DNA from: Streptomyces sp. A 4/2
Lineage (GTDB): Bacteria; Actinomycetota; Actinomycetes; Streptomycetales; Streptomycetaceae
Assembly: GCF_940670765.1 (NCBI RefSeq)
Contig: NZ_CALNVW010000010.1
Span: 310,001-374,000 of the forward strand
Direction: 5' to 3'
DNA length: 64,000 nucleotides
Below the pieces are notes generated by a model, which saw only the letters and a program-made list of their open reading frames with translations, was not told the origin of the DNA and did not search any database. Numbering within the stretch: position 1 is the first letter of the stretch; each line of letters opens with the position of its first letter. Shown in pieces: positions 43,374 through 52,141 of the stretch. Made by a program: the position numbers and the translations under genes.

Positions 43374-44249
43374 TCAGGCCACGGAGATCACGCTCTCCGA
43401 GGTTCCTGGCGCGGTCTCCGGCGAGTCGAGCGCCTGTCGGATGCGGGCCGCGACGGCCGGGTGGACGGGGAGGGCGAGATGGCCTATGCCGCTGACCCGG
43501 ACGTTCGTCACGAGCAGGTCGGGGTGATCGATGCAGGCCGCCTCGATCGGGATCATCAGATGGTCGAGGTCGCTCCAGAAGCTGACGAACCGGGTACGAC
43601 ACCCGGCCGCCGGCCTGCGCAGTTCCTCGATCACGTCGGAGTGCGGGAGCATCTGCCGACCGAGGGGGTGGGCGCTCGCCAACTGGGCGACCTGGGTGCC
43701 CGCGTGCGGTGTACCGAGAGTGACCAGGGTGCGCACCCGGGTGTCACCGCCCAGTCGCTGTACGTAGTAGCGGGCGATCAGTCCGCCCAGGCTGTGCCCG
43801 ACGATGTCGACCTCGTGATGCCCGGTCCGGAGGCATATCTCTTCGATGTGGCGCCCCAGCAGTTCGGCCGCGGCGCGGATGTCGCAGGTCAGCAGCGAGT
43901 AGTTGAGCGATTCGGGGTGCCGCCAGCCGTGCCGGAGCAGGGAGCGGCGCAGCAGGACGAAGACGGAGCGGTTGTCCACGAACCCGTGGAGCAGGACCAC
44001 GGGCGGACGGTCCTGGCCCGGCGCGGGGAAGTGCCCGGCGGCGAGGGTGCCGATGGGGCCTTCGAGCGGTGTGTCCGGCCCGTCGAGCGGGGTGACGTCC
44101 GGGTGCTCGTCGATGATGCCGGACGGGTAGAGGAGCAGGTGCCCGGCGAGGATCGCGAGATCGAGGGCGGTGGCCCTGAGTGGCACGGACGAGAGCTGGA
44201 TGCGGCGCACGAGCCACTGCGGGGAGAGGAATACGGGCAGGGCCTTCAT
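43374..44249 (-). CDS. Lipase/esterase, alpha/beta hydrolase
   Basis: A 291-residue hydrolase of the triacylglycerol lipase/PGAP1-like group. The oxyanion segment is PPVVLLHGFVDNRSVF, the nucleophile motif VDIVGHSLGGLIARYYV, followed by TLVTLGTPHAGTQVAQLA, an Asp in FWSDLDHLMIP and His in GIGHLALPVHP. Its N-terminal hydrophobic stretch (LDLAILAGHLLLYPS) may anchor it at the membrane. ATG 44249 has GGGAGG ahead. A 14-base palindrome lies about 85 bases upstream. Confidence 0.87.
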   Translation of the reverse strand: MKALPVFLSPQWLVRRIQLSSVPLRATALDLAILAGHLLLYPSGIIDEHPDVTPLDGPDTPLEGPIGTLAAGHFPAPGQDRPPVVLLHGFVDNRSVFVLLRRSLLRHGWRHPESLNYSLLTCDIRAAAELLGRHIEEICLRTGHHEVDIVGHSLGGLIARYYVQRLGGDTRVRTLVTLGTPHAGTQVAQLASAHPLGRQMLPHSDVIEELRRPAAGCRTRFVSFWSDLDHLMIPIEAACIDHPDLLVTNVRVSGIGHLALPVHPAVAARIRQALDSPETAPGTSESVISVA

Positions 44250-44333
44250 GGGGTGACCTCCCGAACGGCGTACGGGGGCGACCTTGTCCTCGTACGCACT
44301 CATGGGTGCCACGGATGAGATTCGACCGATACA

Positions 44334-44347
44334 ACCGATATATCGGT
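44334..44347. promoter_or_regulatory. 14-base perfect palindrome between lipase and icmB
   Basis: ACCGATATATCGGT, with another ACCGAT-like half-site (GACCGATA) just before it. It lies in the divergent region and could be an operator for the lipase gene. The rest of 44250-44578 holds no gene. Confidence 0.45.
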
Positions 44348-44578
44348 CACCGTGCCATCCACCGTGCAGCCGATGGTACGGGTGGTGCGGCCCTCTCGCC
44401 TGCGGCTCCCGGTGCGCCGACCCCCGGTGAGGCCGGTGCGGCGCAGAGCCGACCGGCGCGGGGCGTGACGCGTAGTGAATGTGTCCCATGTGTGATTTCC
44501 CCCTCCCTGACCACCGCGAAACGACCGGTTGCGGGATGCTGTCGATAACGTTCGTTCACATCGTGCATGGAGGCAGTG

Positions 44579-44992
44579 ATGGGTGTGGTCGGTCCGATCC
44601 GCGTAGTGGTCGCCAAACCGGGTCTCGACGGGCACGATCGCGGGGCGAAGGTGATCGCGCGTGCGCTGCGGGACGCCGGTATGGAGGTCATCTACACCGG
44701 TCTCCACCAGACGCCCGAGCAGATCGTGGCCACCGCCATTCAGGAGGACGCCGACGCGATCGGGCTCTCCATCCTGTCGGGGGCGCACAACACGCTCTTC
44801 GCGAAGGTGCTCGAACTGCTGAAGGAGCGCGATGCGGAGGACATCAAGGTCTTCGGCGGCGGGATCATCCCGGAGGCGGACATCGAGCCGCTGAAGCAGC
44901 TGGGCGTGGCTGCGATCTTCACCCCGGGTGCGACAACGGCATCGATCGTGGACTGGGTCCACGCGAACGTACGGCAGCCTGCGGGCGCGTGA
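44579..44992 (+). CDS. Cobalamin-binding small subunit of an acyl-CoA mutase (IcmB-like)
   Basis: A stand-alone B12-binding subunit of 137 residues. The signature [16 protein letters not shown] holds the cobalt-ligating His, followed by the second motif [10 protein letters not shown] and the third [10 protein letters not shown]. The whole fold matches the C-terminal domain of methylmalonyl-CoA mutase. Free subunits of this size (IcmB) combine with a separate catalytic subunit (IcmA) to convert isobutyryl-CoA to n-butyryl-CoA. No catalytic subunit is in the window. ATG 44579 lies 5 bases after GGAGG, so I preferred it to ATG 44567. Confidence 0.85.
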   Translation: MGVVGPIRVVVAKPGLDGHDRGAKVIARALRDAGMEVIYTGLHQTPEQIVATAIQEDADAIGLSILSGAHNTLFAKVLELLKERDAEDIKVFGGGIIPEADIEPLKQLGVAAIFTPGATTASIVDWVHANVRQPAGA

Positions 44993-45074
44993 CCGGACCG
45001 GTGTCCGGGGCGCGGGTGTCCGGTCGGGCCGCCGTGGGCGGGTACGGGCGGGGGCCCGCCGAGCGGACCCCACC

Positions 45075-45239
45075 GGGCTGGACCCTGCCGGGCTGGACCC
45101 TGCCGGGCTGGACCCTGCCGGGCTGGACCCTGCCGGGCTGGACCCTGCCGGGCTGGACCCTGCCGGGCTGGACCCTGCCGGGCTGGACCCTGCCGGGCTG
45201 GACCCTGCCGGGCCGGACCTCGCCGGGCTGGACCTCGCC
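45075..45239. repeat. 15-base tandem array, eleven copies
   Basis: Unit GGGCTGGACCCTGCC. The first nine copies are identical and the last two carry CTCGCC at the end. It lies between convergent icmB and DUF5691 genes, starting 83 bases after the icmB stop. It is the most perfect and longest array in the window. Confidence 0.95.
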
Positions 45240-45329
45240 GTCCCCTCGCCCGGCAATCGTCACTCGGCATTCCTCACCCAGTAGCCCTCACTCGGTAGCC
45301 CCGGTCCGGTAGCTCTCGTCCGGTATCCC

Positions 45330-46904
45330 TCATCCGGTGCCCGGGGGGCTCGGGTGTCCCGCCAGCTCCGTCTCCATCGCGGCCCTCAGCCGCAACGTCG
45401 AGACCAGCCGCTGGAACGCCTCCGACCAGTACCCCGCTGCTCCCGGCGACGCTCCCTCCGTCTCGTCCGGTATCGCGGTGAGCGCCACCAGCCGGGACGC
45501 TTCCGCAGGGTCCAGGCAGCGTTCTGCCAGACCCATCACCCCGCTGAAACTCCACGGGTAGCTCCCCGCGTCCCGTGCGATTTCCAGTGCGTCGACCACT
45601 GCCCGGCCCAGCGGCCCGGCCCAGGGGGTCTCGCAGACCCCCAGCAACTGGAACGCCTCGGACAGCCCGTGCCCGGCAACGAACTCCGCCACCCAGCGCG
45701 CCCGTTCCTCGTCCGGCAGTGTGGCCAGCAGTCGCGCGCGCTCGGCCAGTGATGTGGTTCCGGGCCCGGCGAGCAGTGCGCGGGACCACTCGGCGTCCTT
45801 CTGCCGCACCGCGGCGCGGCACCACGCGGCATGCAGTTCCTCGCTCCAGCCGTCGGCCACCGGCAGCGTGACGATCTCGTGAGGGGTACGGCCCCCGAGC
45901 CTGGTGGTCCAGACGGCGAGCGGAGTCGCCTCCACCAACTGCCCCAGCCACCAGGACCGTTCGCCCCGCCCCGCAGGGGGAACCGACGACACCCCGTCGC
46001 GCCGCATCGCCGCATCGCACTCGTGCGGTGCCTCGACCGCTATCCGGGTCAGGCTCTCGGCCAGGTCCAGGCTGACGCAGGTCACCGCGCGCTCCGCCAT
46101 CCGCCCGGCCAGCGCGGACCCGGGCAGTGCGGAGAGCAACTCGGCTGCGGTGGCGCGGACATTGCGGCTTCGGTCGGCCAGCGCCTGCTCCAGGAACGGC
46201 TCGTCCGTGGGCGTGAGCCCGGTGCGCAAGGAGTCGAGAAACATCAGCCGGTCCTCGGCCCGCTCCGTGGACCACGTGGCGGCGAGCAGCTCCCGCCCGG
46301 CCCCTGGCGCCTCGGCCCGTACCGCGGACAGCAGTGCGACCCGCTCGGCGAACAGGCCTTCCTGCCAGAGGTGTTGAACGGACCGGGCGTCCGTGGGCCG
46401 GGGCAGCACCGCACCGCCCGGCGCGCCGCGCAGTGCGAATCTCCACTCCGGGTTGAGCCCGGCGAGCCACAGCCCGCGCGGCCCCGCGAAGGCCAGCGCC
46501 TGTGGCCGCAGATCCGTACGCGCCCTGGCCGCGTCGAGCAACGCGTCCAGGAGCGGGGCCGGAGCGCGGTAGCCGTGCCGCGCCGCTGCCGCCAGCCACT
46601 GGGGCAGCAGTTCGGTGAGGTCCGGCGCCGCGCCGCGCCTGCCTCCCGAACCCGCGGGCCCCGACCGGTCGGCGAGCAGCTGGGCCAGCCTGTGCCGGGC
46701 GGGCAGGGGCGGCTCGGGTCTTGGATCGGGCGCGGAAGGGGCGGGCCGCGCACCGGCCGGTGCGGGAAGCAGGCCCGCCCGGCGCCGTACGGTGTGCAGC
46801 GCTGCCGCATCCAGAAGAGCGGGCGCACCGGCCGGCGGCGGACGCCGATCGGTGCCGAGCAGAGCCGACGCCACGAGCTCTTCCCAGGTGACGGTGCTGG
46901 TCAT
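45330..46904 (-). CDS. DUF5691 family protein
   Basis: A 524-residue mostly helical cytoplasmic protein that I assign to DUF5691. It opens with VTWEELVASALLGTDRRPPP, which is typical. The middle looks like HEAT-type repeats (DEPFLEQALADRSRNVRATAAELLSALPGSALAGRMAERAV). No enzyme motif is visible. ATG 46904 has GGAGGG ahead. It follows the SWIM protein gene by 92 bases on the same strand. In actinomycetes this family occurs next to SWIM, MoxR, DUF5682 and VWA genes, as here, so it is likely a structural or adaptor part of that system. Confidence 0.8.
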   Translation of the reverse strand: MTSTVTWEELVASALLGTDRRPPPAGAPALLDAAALHTVRRRAGLLPAPAGARPAPSAPDPRPEPPLPARHRLAQLLADRSGPAGSGGRRGAAPDLTELLPQWLAAAARHGYRAPAPLLDALLDAARARTDLRPQALAFAGPRGLWLAGLNPEWRFALRGAPGGAVLPRPTDARSVQHLWQEGLFAERVALLSAVRAEAPGAGRELLAATWSTERAEDRLMFLDSLRTGLTPTDEPFLEQALADRSRNVRATAAELLSALPGSALAGRMAERAVTCVSLDLAESLTRIAVEAPHECDAAMRRDGVSSVPPAGRGERSWWLGQLVEATPLAVWTTRLGGRTPHEIVTLPVADGWSEELHAAWCRAAVRQKDAEWSRALLAGPGTTSLAERARLLATLPDEERARWVAEFVAGHGLSEAFQLLGVCETPWAGPLGRAVVDALEIARDAGSYPWSFSGVMGLAERCLDPAEASRLVALTAIPDETEGASPGAAGYWSEAFQRLVSTLRLRAAMETELAGHPSPPGTG

Positions 46905-46996
46905 CGGTTCCCTCCACGATTGGTTCGGATGCGGCTCTGCCGCCGGGTTCGACCCGGTCCAGGACATGTGTGGCCGGACAGGATCCGCCGCTACGT

Positions 46997-48418
46997 TCAG
47001 CTCACGGCCTGGTCCTGCCAGTGGCCGCCGCCCGTCAGCGGCACGGCGTCGCACGTGCCCGGGTCCCAGGCCGTGAGCGGGGTGAAGCCGCGATGGCCGC
47101 ATTCGCCGAACACGGTCACGGGCCCCCCGCCCGAAAGCGCGACGAGCTTCCACAGCCCGGCCCGCGCGGACGCCTCCGGGGTGATGGGGAGTGCGAAGTC
47201 CCCCTCGGTATCGGCCAGTTGCCAGCCATTGGTGGTGTGCTCCCCGCCACCGTCCGCGCTGCTCCCCCCGGAGCCCGGTATCGGTACGACGGATCCGAGC
47301 GTCACCGGCCAGGCGCTCAGCCAGGGATCGTCCCGCAACGACTGCCCGTAGGCGGTGACGGCCTCGGTCGTCGACATGCCCACCGGCGGACCGCCGCCCT
47401 GCCCCGGCGGGGCGAACCGCTCTCCCAGCGAGACCCGCAACTGGCCCGCCCCCGGATACGGCGTCAGTTCCGCGTCCAGCGTCAGTCCCACCGGCAGGGC
47501 GATCCCCGGCGCCCTGCCCGCAGCGCCGAAGTCCAGCAGCTGCGCCGTTCGCCCGGACCGGCTGCCGAGCAGCCAGATCCGACGCGTGGTGAGTCTGCCG
47601 TCCGAGGAGTCGTGCTGGGAGAGCACCAACCACCGGTCCCGGACGGGCGGCCCCTGGGTGGTCGCGGGAAGCCCGATGCGCGTACGGACCGTCGCGGCCA
47701 GCGGCTCCGGCAGCTGCTCGCGGCCCAGCCAGGCCCGGTCCAGCAGATGCAGCATCGCGCACTCCTCCAGCAGCCGCACCGGCCAGCCGGGACCCGAAGC
47801 CGGTATGACTCCCAACTCCCGCACCCGCCCGGCCAGTCCCGGCGCCTGCGCGTCCACCATGCGGGCCGCCGTCTCCTCCCACAGCCCGTACCCCGCCTGC
47901 TCCGCCCCGGCCAGACCGCCCCGCAGCAGGTCGTCGAGCCGCTGCTCCAGCTCTGTCGCGCCCGCGGTGACCCGGGCGGCCCGACGCTCCGCCCTGCGCC
48001 TGGCCGCCTCGGGGTCGGCCGGTTTCGCCGATGCCGGGGCCGAACTCCCCTCCTGAGCAGCTCGGTTCCGGCGCGCGTCGAGCCACTCGCCGGCCCACTC
48101 CGGCGGTGTCTCCGTCTCCGCCATCGCTCCGTCCCCGGAGGCCCAGAGCAGCAGCAGCCCCAGCGCGTGCTTGCACGGGAACTTCCGGCTCGGACAACTG
48201 CACGTGTACGCCACCCCGGCCGTGTCGACCACGGTCCGGTACGGCTGGGCCCCGCTTCCTCTGCACTGCCCCCACACGGCACCCGAGCCGCCCCCGAACC
48301 CCGCTTCCGACCATGGCTCGGCCGAGCCGCCCAGCCTGCTTCCCGCTCTGCGTGACGCTGCGTCAGGAGCCAGTGCCAGCACCTGATCCGCAGTCCAGCG
48401 CACCCCCTGCTGATTCAT
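46997..48418 (-). CDS. SWIM zinc-finger protein
   Basis: A protein of about 473 residues with a SWIM zinc finger near residues 75-85: YTCSCPSRKFPCKHALGLLLL (CxC...CxH). SWIM fingers bind DNA or protein partners. After it lies a charged helical part with DLLRGGLAGAEQAGYGLWEETAARMVDAQAPGLAGRVRELG, then a domain of beta character. ATG 48418 (MNQQGVRWTADQVLAL) was chosen; GTG 48448 is an alternative. It is first gene of the left arm of the divergent cluster. Confidence 0.85.
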   Translation of the reverse strand: MNQQGVRWTADQVLALAPDAASRRAGSRLGGSAEPWSEAGFGGGSGAVWGQCRGSGAQPYRTVVDTAGVAYTCSCPSRKFPCKHALGLLLLWASGDGAMAETETPPEWAGEWLDARRNRAAQEGSSAPASAKPADPEAARRRAERRAARVTAGATELEQRLDDLLRGGLAGAEQAGYGLWEETAARMVDAQAPGLAGRVRELGVIPASGPGWPVRLLEECAMLHLLDRAWLGREQLPEPLAATVRTRIGLPATTQGPPVRDRWLVLSQHDSSDGRLTTRRIWLLGSRSGRTAQLLDFGAAGRAPGIALPVGLTLDAELTPYPGAGQLRVSLGERFAPPGQGGGPPVGMSTTEAVTAYGQSLRDDPWLSAWPVTLGSVVPIPGSGGSSADGGGEHTTNGWQLADTEGDFALPITPEASARAGLWKLVALSGGGPVTVFGECGHRGFTPLTAWDPGTCDAVPLTGGGHWQDQAVS

Positions 48419-48438
48419 GGCTCCGAAGGTACGTGCCA

Positions 48439-48485
48439 CCACTGACAATCGGCTCCGACCTGCGGAAACGACCGATTGTCAGTGG
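48439..48485. promoter_or_regulatory. Perfect 14-base inverted repeat between the two operons
   Basis: CCACTGACAATCGG (48439-48452) and CCGATTGTCAGTGG (48472-48485) are separated by 19 bases. The right arm includes TTGTCA, which with TGGAAT (48498-48503) could form a promoter for the MoxR operon. The left arm ends 20 bases before the SWIM start. The arrangement suggests a shared operator. As RNA it would also fold into a strong hairpin. Confidence 0.7.
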
Positions 48486-48545
48486 CATGGTGCACCGTGG
48501 AATCACATCCGGTCGAACGAGCTGGAACGATCTGGAGGGGGATCC

Positions 48546-49649
48546 ATGACCGCGCCCGAAAACACCGGAGCAGAGGTTCTGCGGCCGCACGCCGAAGTCG
48601 CCTTCGCCCACGAACTCACGGCACTCGCCGCCGCCGACGACCGCCCGCGCCCCGAGCGCTGGAAGCTCTCGCCGTGGGCCGTGGCCATGTATCTGCAGGG
48701 CGGCGCCCTGCCCGACGGCACGGTGATCACGCCGAAGTACGTCGGACCGCGCCGCATCGTCGAGGTCGCCGTCAGCACGCTCGCCACCGATCGCGCGCTG
48801 CTGCTGCTCGGCGTGCCCGGCACGGCCAAGACCTGGGTGTCCGAGCATCTCGCGGCGGCCGTGAGCGGTGACTCCACGCTGCTCGTCCAGGGCACCGCGG
48901 GCACCCCCGAGGAAGCGGTCAGGTACGGCTGGAACTACGCCCAGTTGCTCGCCCACGGCCCCAGCCGAGACGCCCTGGTCCCCAGCCCCGTCATGCGGGC
49001 CATGGCCGACGGGATGACCGCGCGGGTCGAGGAGCTGACGCGTATCCCCGCCGATGTCCAGGACACACTGATCACGATCCTGTCCGAGAAGACGCTGCCG
49101 ATCCCCGAGCTCGGCCAGGAGACCCAGGCCGTCCGCGGGTTCAATCTGATCGCCACCGCCAATGACCGCGACCGCGGGGTCAACGAACTCTCCAGCGCGC
49201 TGCGCCGCCGCTTCAACACGGTCGTCCTGCCGCTGCCCGCCACGGCCGAAGCGGAGGTCGACATCGTCTCCCGGCGCGTCGACCAGATAGGGCGCTCGCT
49301 CGATCTGCCCGCCGCGCCCGAGGGCCTGGACGAGATCCGCCGGGTCGTCACGGTCTTCCGCGAGCTGCGCGGCGGAGTCACCGACGACGGCCGTACCAAG
49401 GTCAAGTCGCCGTCGGGGACGCTCTCCACGGCCGAGGCGATCTCGGTCGTCACCAACGGCCTCGCTCTGGCCGCGCACTTCGGCGACGGGGTGCTGCGCC
49501 CGGCCGATGTGGCCGCCGGACTGCTCGGCGCGGTCGTGCGGGACCCGGCCGCCGACCGGGTGATCTGGCAGGAGTACCTGGAGACGGTGGTGCGGGAGCG
49601 GGACGGCTGGCAGGGCTTCTACCGGGCCTGCCGGGAGGTGTCGGTATGA
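48546..49649 (+). CDS. MoxR-type AAA+ ATPase
   Basis: A 367-residue AAA+ ATPase of the MoxR clade. The Walker A is GVPGTAKTW (about 92-100). The second acidic region is RVEELTRIPADVQDTLITILSEKTLPIPE, a MoxR-type Walker B and pore area. Sensor 1 is FNLIATANDRDRGVNELSSALRRRF with an arginine finger. It should form a hexamer that remodels partners, usually a VWA protein. ATG 48546 is preceded by GGAGGGGG. The next gene overlaps the stop by ATGA. Confidence 0.9.
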   Translation: MTAPENTGAEVLRPHAEVAFAHELTALAAADDRPRPERWKLSPWAVAMYLQGGALPDGTVITPKYVGPRRIVEVAVSTLATDRALLLLGVPGTAKTWVSEHLAAAVSGDSTLLVQGTAGTPEEAVRYGWNYAQLLAHGPSRDALVPSPVMRAMADGMTARVEELTRIPADVQDTLITILSEKTLPIPELGQETQAVRGFNLIATANDRDRGVNELSSALRRRFNTVVLPLPATAEAEVDIVSRRVDQIGRSLDLPAAPEGLDEIRRVVTVFRELRGGVTDDGRTKVKSPSGTLSTAEAISVVTNGLALAAHFGDGVLRPADVAAGLLGAVVRDPAADRVIWQEYLETVVRERDGWQGFYRACREVSV

Positions 49650-52141
49650 CGGCACCTCCGACAGCACCCCCGGCGCCGGCCCGAGCGCCCGGCCCGGCGG
49701 CCGGGCCGCTGCTGCTCGGCGTGCGCCACCACGGCCCGGGGTCGGCCCGTGCGGTGCGGGCCGCGCTGGACGCCGCGGCGCCGCAGGCCGTACTGATCGA
49801 AGGGCCGCCCGAGGGCGACGCGTTGCTGCCGCTCGCGGCGGATCCGGGGATGAAACCTCCGGTCGCCCTGCTCGCCCATGTCGTGGACGACCCGGGCCGG
49901 GCGGCGTTCTGGCCGCTCGCGGAATTCTCGCCGGAATGGGTGGCGATCCGCTGGGCGCTCCGGCGCGGGGTGCCTGTTCGGTTCATCGATCTGCCCGCCG
50001 CCCACTCGCTCGCGATGACCGAGGAAGAGTGCGAAGGACCCGACGACGCGGCTGCGGTACGGGTCGATCCGATCGGGGTTCTGGCCTCGACCGCCGGATA
50101 CGAGGACGCCGAGCGCTGGTGGGAGGACGTCGTCGAGCACCGGGGCCCCGGGACGGCGGACGCGCTCGCTCCGTTCGCCGCGCTCGGCGAAGCCATGGGG
50201 GCGCTGCGGGACACGTACGGCGACGGCGGATTCCCCCGTGATCTCATCCGCGAGGCCCATATGCGCATCCAACTGCGCGCGGCCCGAAGGGAGTTCGCCG
50301 ACTCGGTGGCCGTGGTCTGTGGAGCCTGGCATGTCCCCGCACTGGCGGCTAGGACGACGGTCACCGCCGACCGCGCCCTGCTCAAGGGGCTCCCCAAGGT
50401 GAAGACCGAGATGACCTGGGTGCCCTGGACGCACCGCAGGCTCGCCCGGCGCAGTGGCTACGGCGCCGGCATCGAATCACCCGGGTGGTATGCCCATCTG
50501 TTCGGCGCGGACGACCGCCCCGTGGAGCGCTGGATGACGAAGGCCGCACGGCTGCTGCGGGACGAGGACCGGATGGTCTCCTCGGCCCATGTCATCGAGG
50601 CGGTCCGGCTCGCCGGGACCCTCGCCACTCTGCGCGGACGCCCGCTTCCCGGGCTCGCCGAGACGACCGACGCGGTGCGGGCGGTGATGTGCGAGGGCTC
50701 CGACGTACCGCTCGCGCTCGTCCAGGACCGGCTGGTGGTCGGTGAGGTGCTCGGGGAGGTCCCGGACACCGCCCCGGCCGTACCGCTCCAGCGTGACCTG
50801 ACCCGCACACAGCGCGCGCTGCGGTTCCAGCCGGAGGCGACGGAGCGGGAGGCGGACCTCGATCTGCGCAAGCAGACCGACGCCGCACGGTCCCGGCTGC
50901 TGCACCGGCTGCGGCTCCTCGGGGTCGGCTGGGGGGAGCCGGCCGACGGACGGGGGAGTACGGGCACCTTCCGGGAGAGCTGGCGGCTGCGCTGGGAGCC
51001 GGAGCTCTCCGTGCGGGTCGCGGAGGCCGGGATGTGGGGGACGACGGTGCTCTCCGCGGCCACCGCGAAAGCCGCGGCGCAGGCCGTGTCGGCCACCGTG
51101 CTCGGCGAGGTCACCGCCCTCGCCGAGCAGTGCCTGCTGGCCGAACTGCCGGACGCGCTCCCGGTGGTGATGCGGGCGCTCGCCGACCGTGCCGCGCTGG
51201 ACACGGACGTGGGTCACCTCGCGCAGGCGCTGCCCGCCCTGGCCCGTTCCCTGCGGTACGGCGATGTGCGGTCCACGGACACCACGGCGCTCGGTGAGGT
51301 GGCGTCCGGGATCGCGGAGCGGATCTGTGTCGGGCTGCCCCCGGCCTGTACGGGGCTCGACGCGGACGGTGCCGGCGAGAGACGCGGACAACTGGACGGT
51401 GTCCACACCGCGATCGGTCTCCTGCCGGACACCGGACTGCGCGACCGATGGGCCGGTGTGCTGCGCGGACTGGCCGGCCGGGACCCGGTCGCCGGGCTGA
51501 TCCGCGGGCGGGCCGTGCGTCTCCTCCTCGACGACGGACGGCTCGCCGAGGACGAGGCGGCCCTGCTCATGGGCCTCGCCCTGTCGCCGGGCGCGTTGCC
51601 CGCCGACGCGGCGGCCTGGATCGAGGGCTTCGTCGGCGGGGTCTCCGGGGGAGGCATGCTCCTGGTCCACGACGAGCGGCTGCTCGGGCTGGTCGATGCC
51701 TGGCTGGCCGGTGTGCCGCCGGACGCGTTCACCGGCGTACTGCCGCTGCTGCGCCGTACCTTCTCGGCGTACGAGCCGGGCGTACGCCGCACCCTCGGCG
51801 AGCTGGTCCGGCGCGGCACCGGGGCCGGCCGGGGGACGGCCCGTACACCGGAGGCGGCAGCGCCGGGGTTCGGTACCGGGCTCGACACGGAGCGCGCGGA
51901 CGCGGTGCTTCCGGTCCTGCGGCTGCTCCTCGGGCACGGCGACCCCGACAGGCACGGCCCCGACAGGCGCGACCCGGGCGGAAGAACCCCGGGCGGCGGA
52001 AGAACCCCGGGCGGCGGAAGAACCGCGGGCGGCGGAGGAACCGCGGGCGGCGGAGGGATCCCGGGCAGAAGGGGCCCTGAGGGAACCGGTCCTGCGGGCA
52101 CCGGTCCGTACGACAACGGCCTGATGGGGGTGGCGGGATGA
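49646..52141 (+). CDS. DUF5682 family protein
   Basis: An 831-residue protein assigned to DUF5682. Near the N-terminus GPLLLGVRHHGPGSARAVRAALDAAAPQAVLIEGPPEGDALL is the family signature, reminiscent of the TraB/erythromycin-esterase-like fold with conserved His, His and Glu. DLPAAHSL and AWHVPAL occur later in the same domain. The second half is helical. The C-terminus ends in five 18-base repeats coding GGGRTP-like units. It is sandwiched between MoxR and VWA genes with ATGA overlaps on both sides. The activity is unknown; a hydrolase-like function is a guess based on the His/Glu motif. Confidence 0.82.
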   Translation: MTAPPTAPPAPARAPGPAAGPLLLGVRHHGPGSARAVRAALDAAAPQAVLIEGPPEGDALLPLAADPGMKPPVALLAHVVDDPGRAAFWPLAEFSPEWVAIRWALRRGVPVRFIDLPAAHSLAMTEEECEGPDDAAAVRVDPIGVLASTAGYEDAERWWEDVVEHRGPGTADALAPFAALGEAMGALRDTYGDGGFPRDLIREAHMRIQLRAARREFADSVAVVCGAWHVPALAARTTVTADRALLKGLPKVKTEMTWVPWTHRRLARRSGYGAGIESPGWYAHLFGADDRPVERWMTKAARLLRDEDRMVSSAHVIEAVRLAGTLATLRGRPLPGLAETTDAVRAVMCEGSDVPLALVQDRLVVGEVLGEVPDTAPAVPLQRDLTRTQRALRFQPEATEREADLDLRKQTDAARSRLLHRLRLLGVGWGEPADGRGSTGTFRESWRLRWEPELSVRVAEAGMWGTTVLSAATAKAAAQAVSATVLGEVTALAEQCLLAELPDALPVVMRALADRAALDTDVGHLAQALPALARSLRYGDVRSTDTTALGEVASGIAERICVGLPPACTGLDADGAGERRGQLDGVHTAIGLLPDTGLRDRWAGVLRGLAGRDPVAGLIRGRAVRLLLDDGRLAEDEAALLMGLALSPGALPADAAAWIEGFVGGVSGGGMLLVHDERLLGLVDAWLAGVPPDAFTGVLPLLRRTFSAYEPGVRRTLGELVRRGTGAGRGTARTPEAAAPGFGTGLDTERADAVLPVLRLLLGHGDPDRHGPDRRDPGGRTPGGGRTPGGGRTAGGGGTAGGGGIPGRRGPEGTGPAGTGPYDNGLMGVAG
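51981..52070 (+). repeat. 18-base coding repeats at the end of the DUF5682 gene
   Basis: Five copies of an 18-base unit (GAAGAACCCCGGGCGGCG and variants) code for Arg-Thr-Pro-Gly-Gly-Gly units. The array keeps frame and sits about 70 bases before the stop. Confidence 0.85.

Noticed and set aside
44250..44578. Cobalamin riboswitch before the B12 subunit gene
   Set aside because: The leader is short and lacks the B12-box pattern; the visible element is only a 14-base palindrome.
45075..45239. CRISPR-like regular repeat
   Set aside because: Units of 15 bases are contiguous with no spacers and no cas genes are present; it is a simple tandem array.
48417..48545. Extended N-terminus for the MoxR protein from 48417
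   Set aside because: That part runs across the inverted repeat and promoter; ATG 48546 has a strong GGAGGGGG ribosome site.
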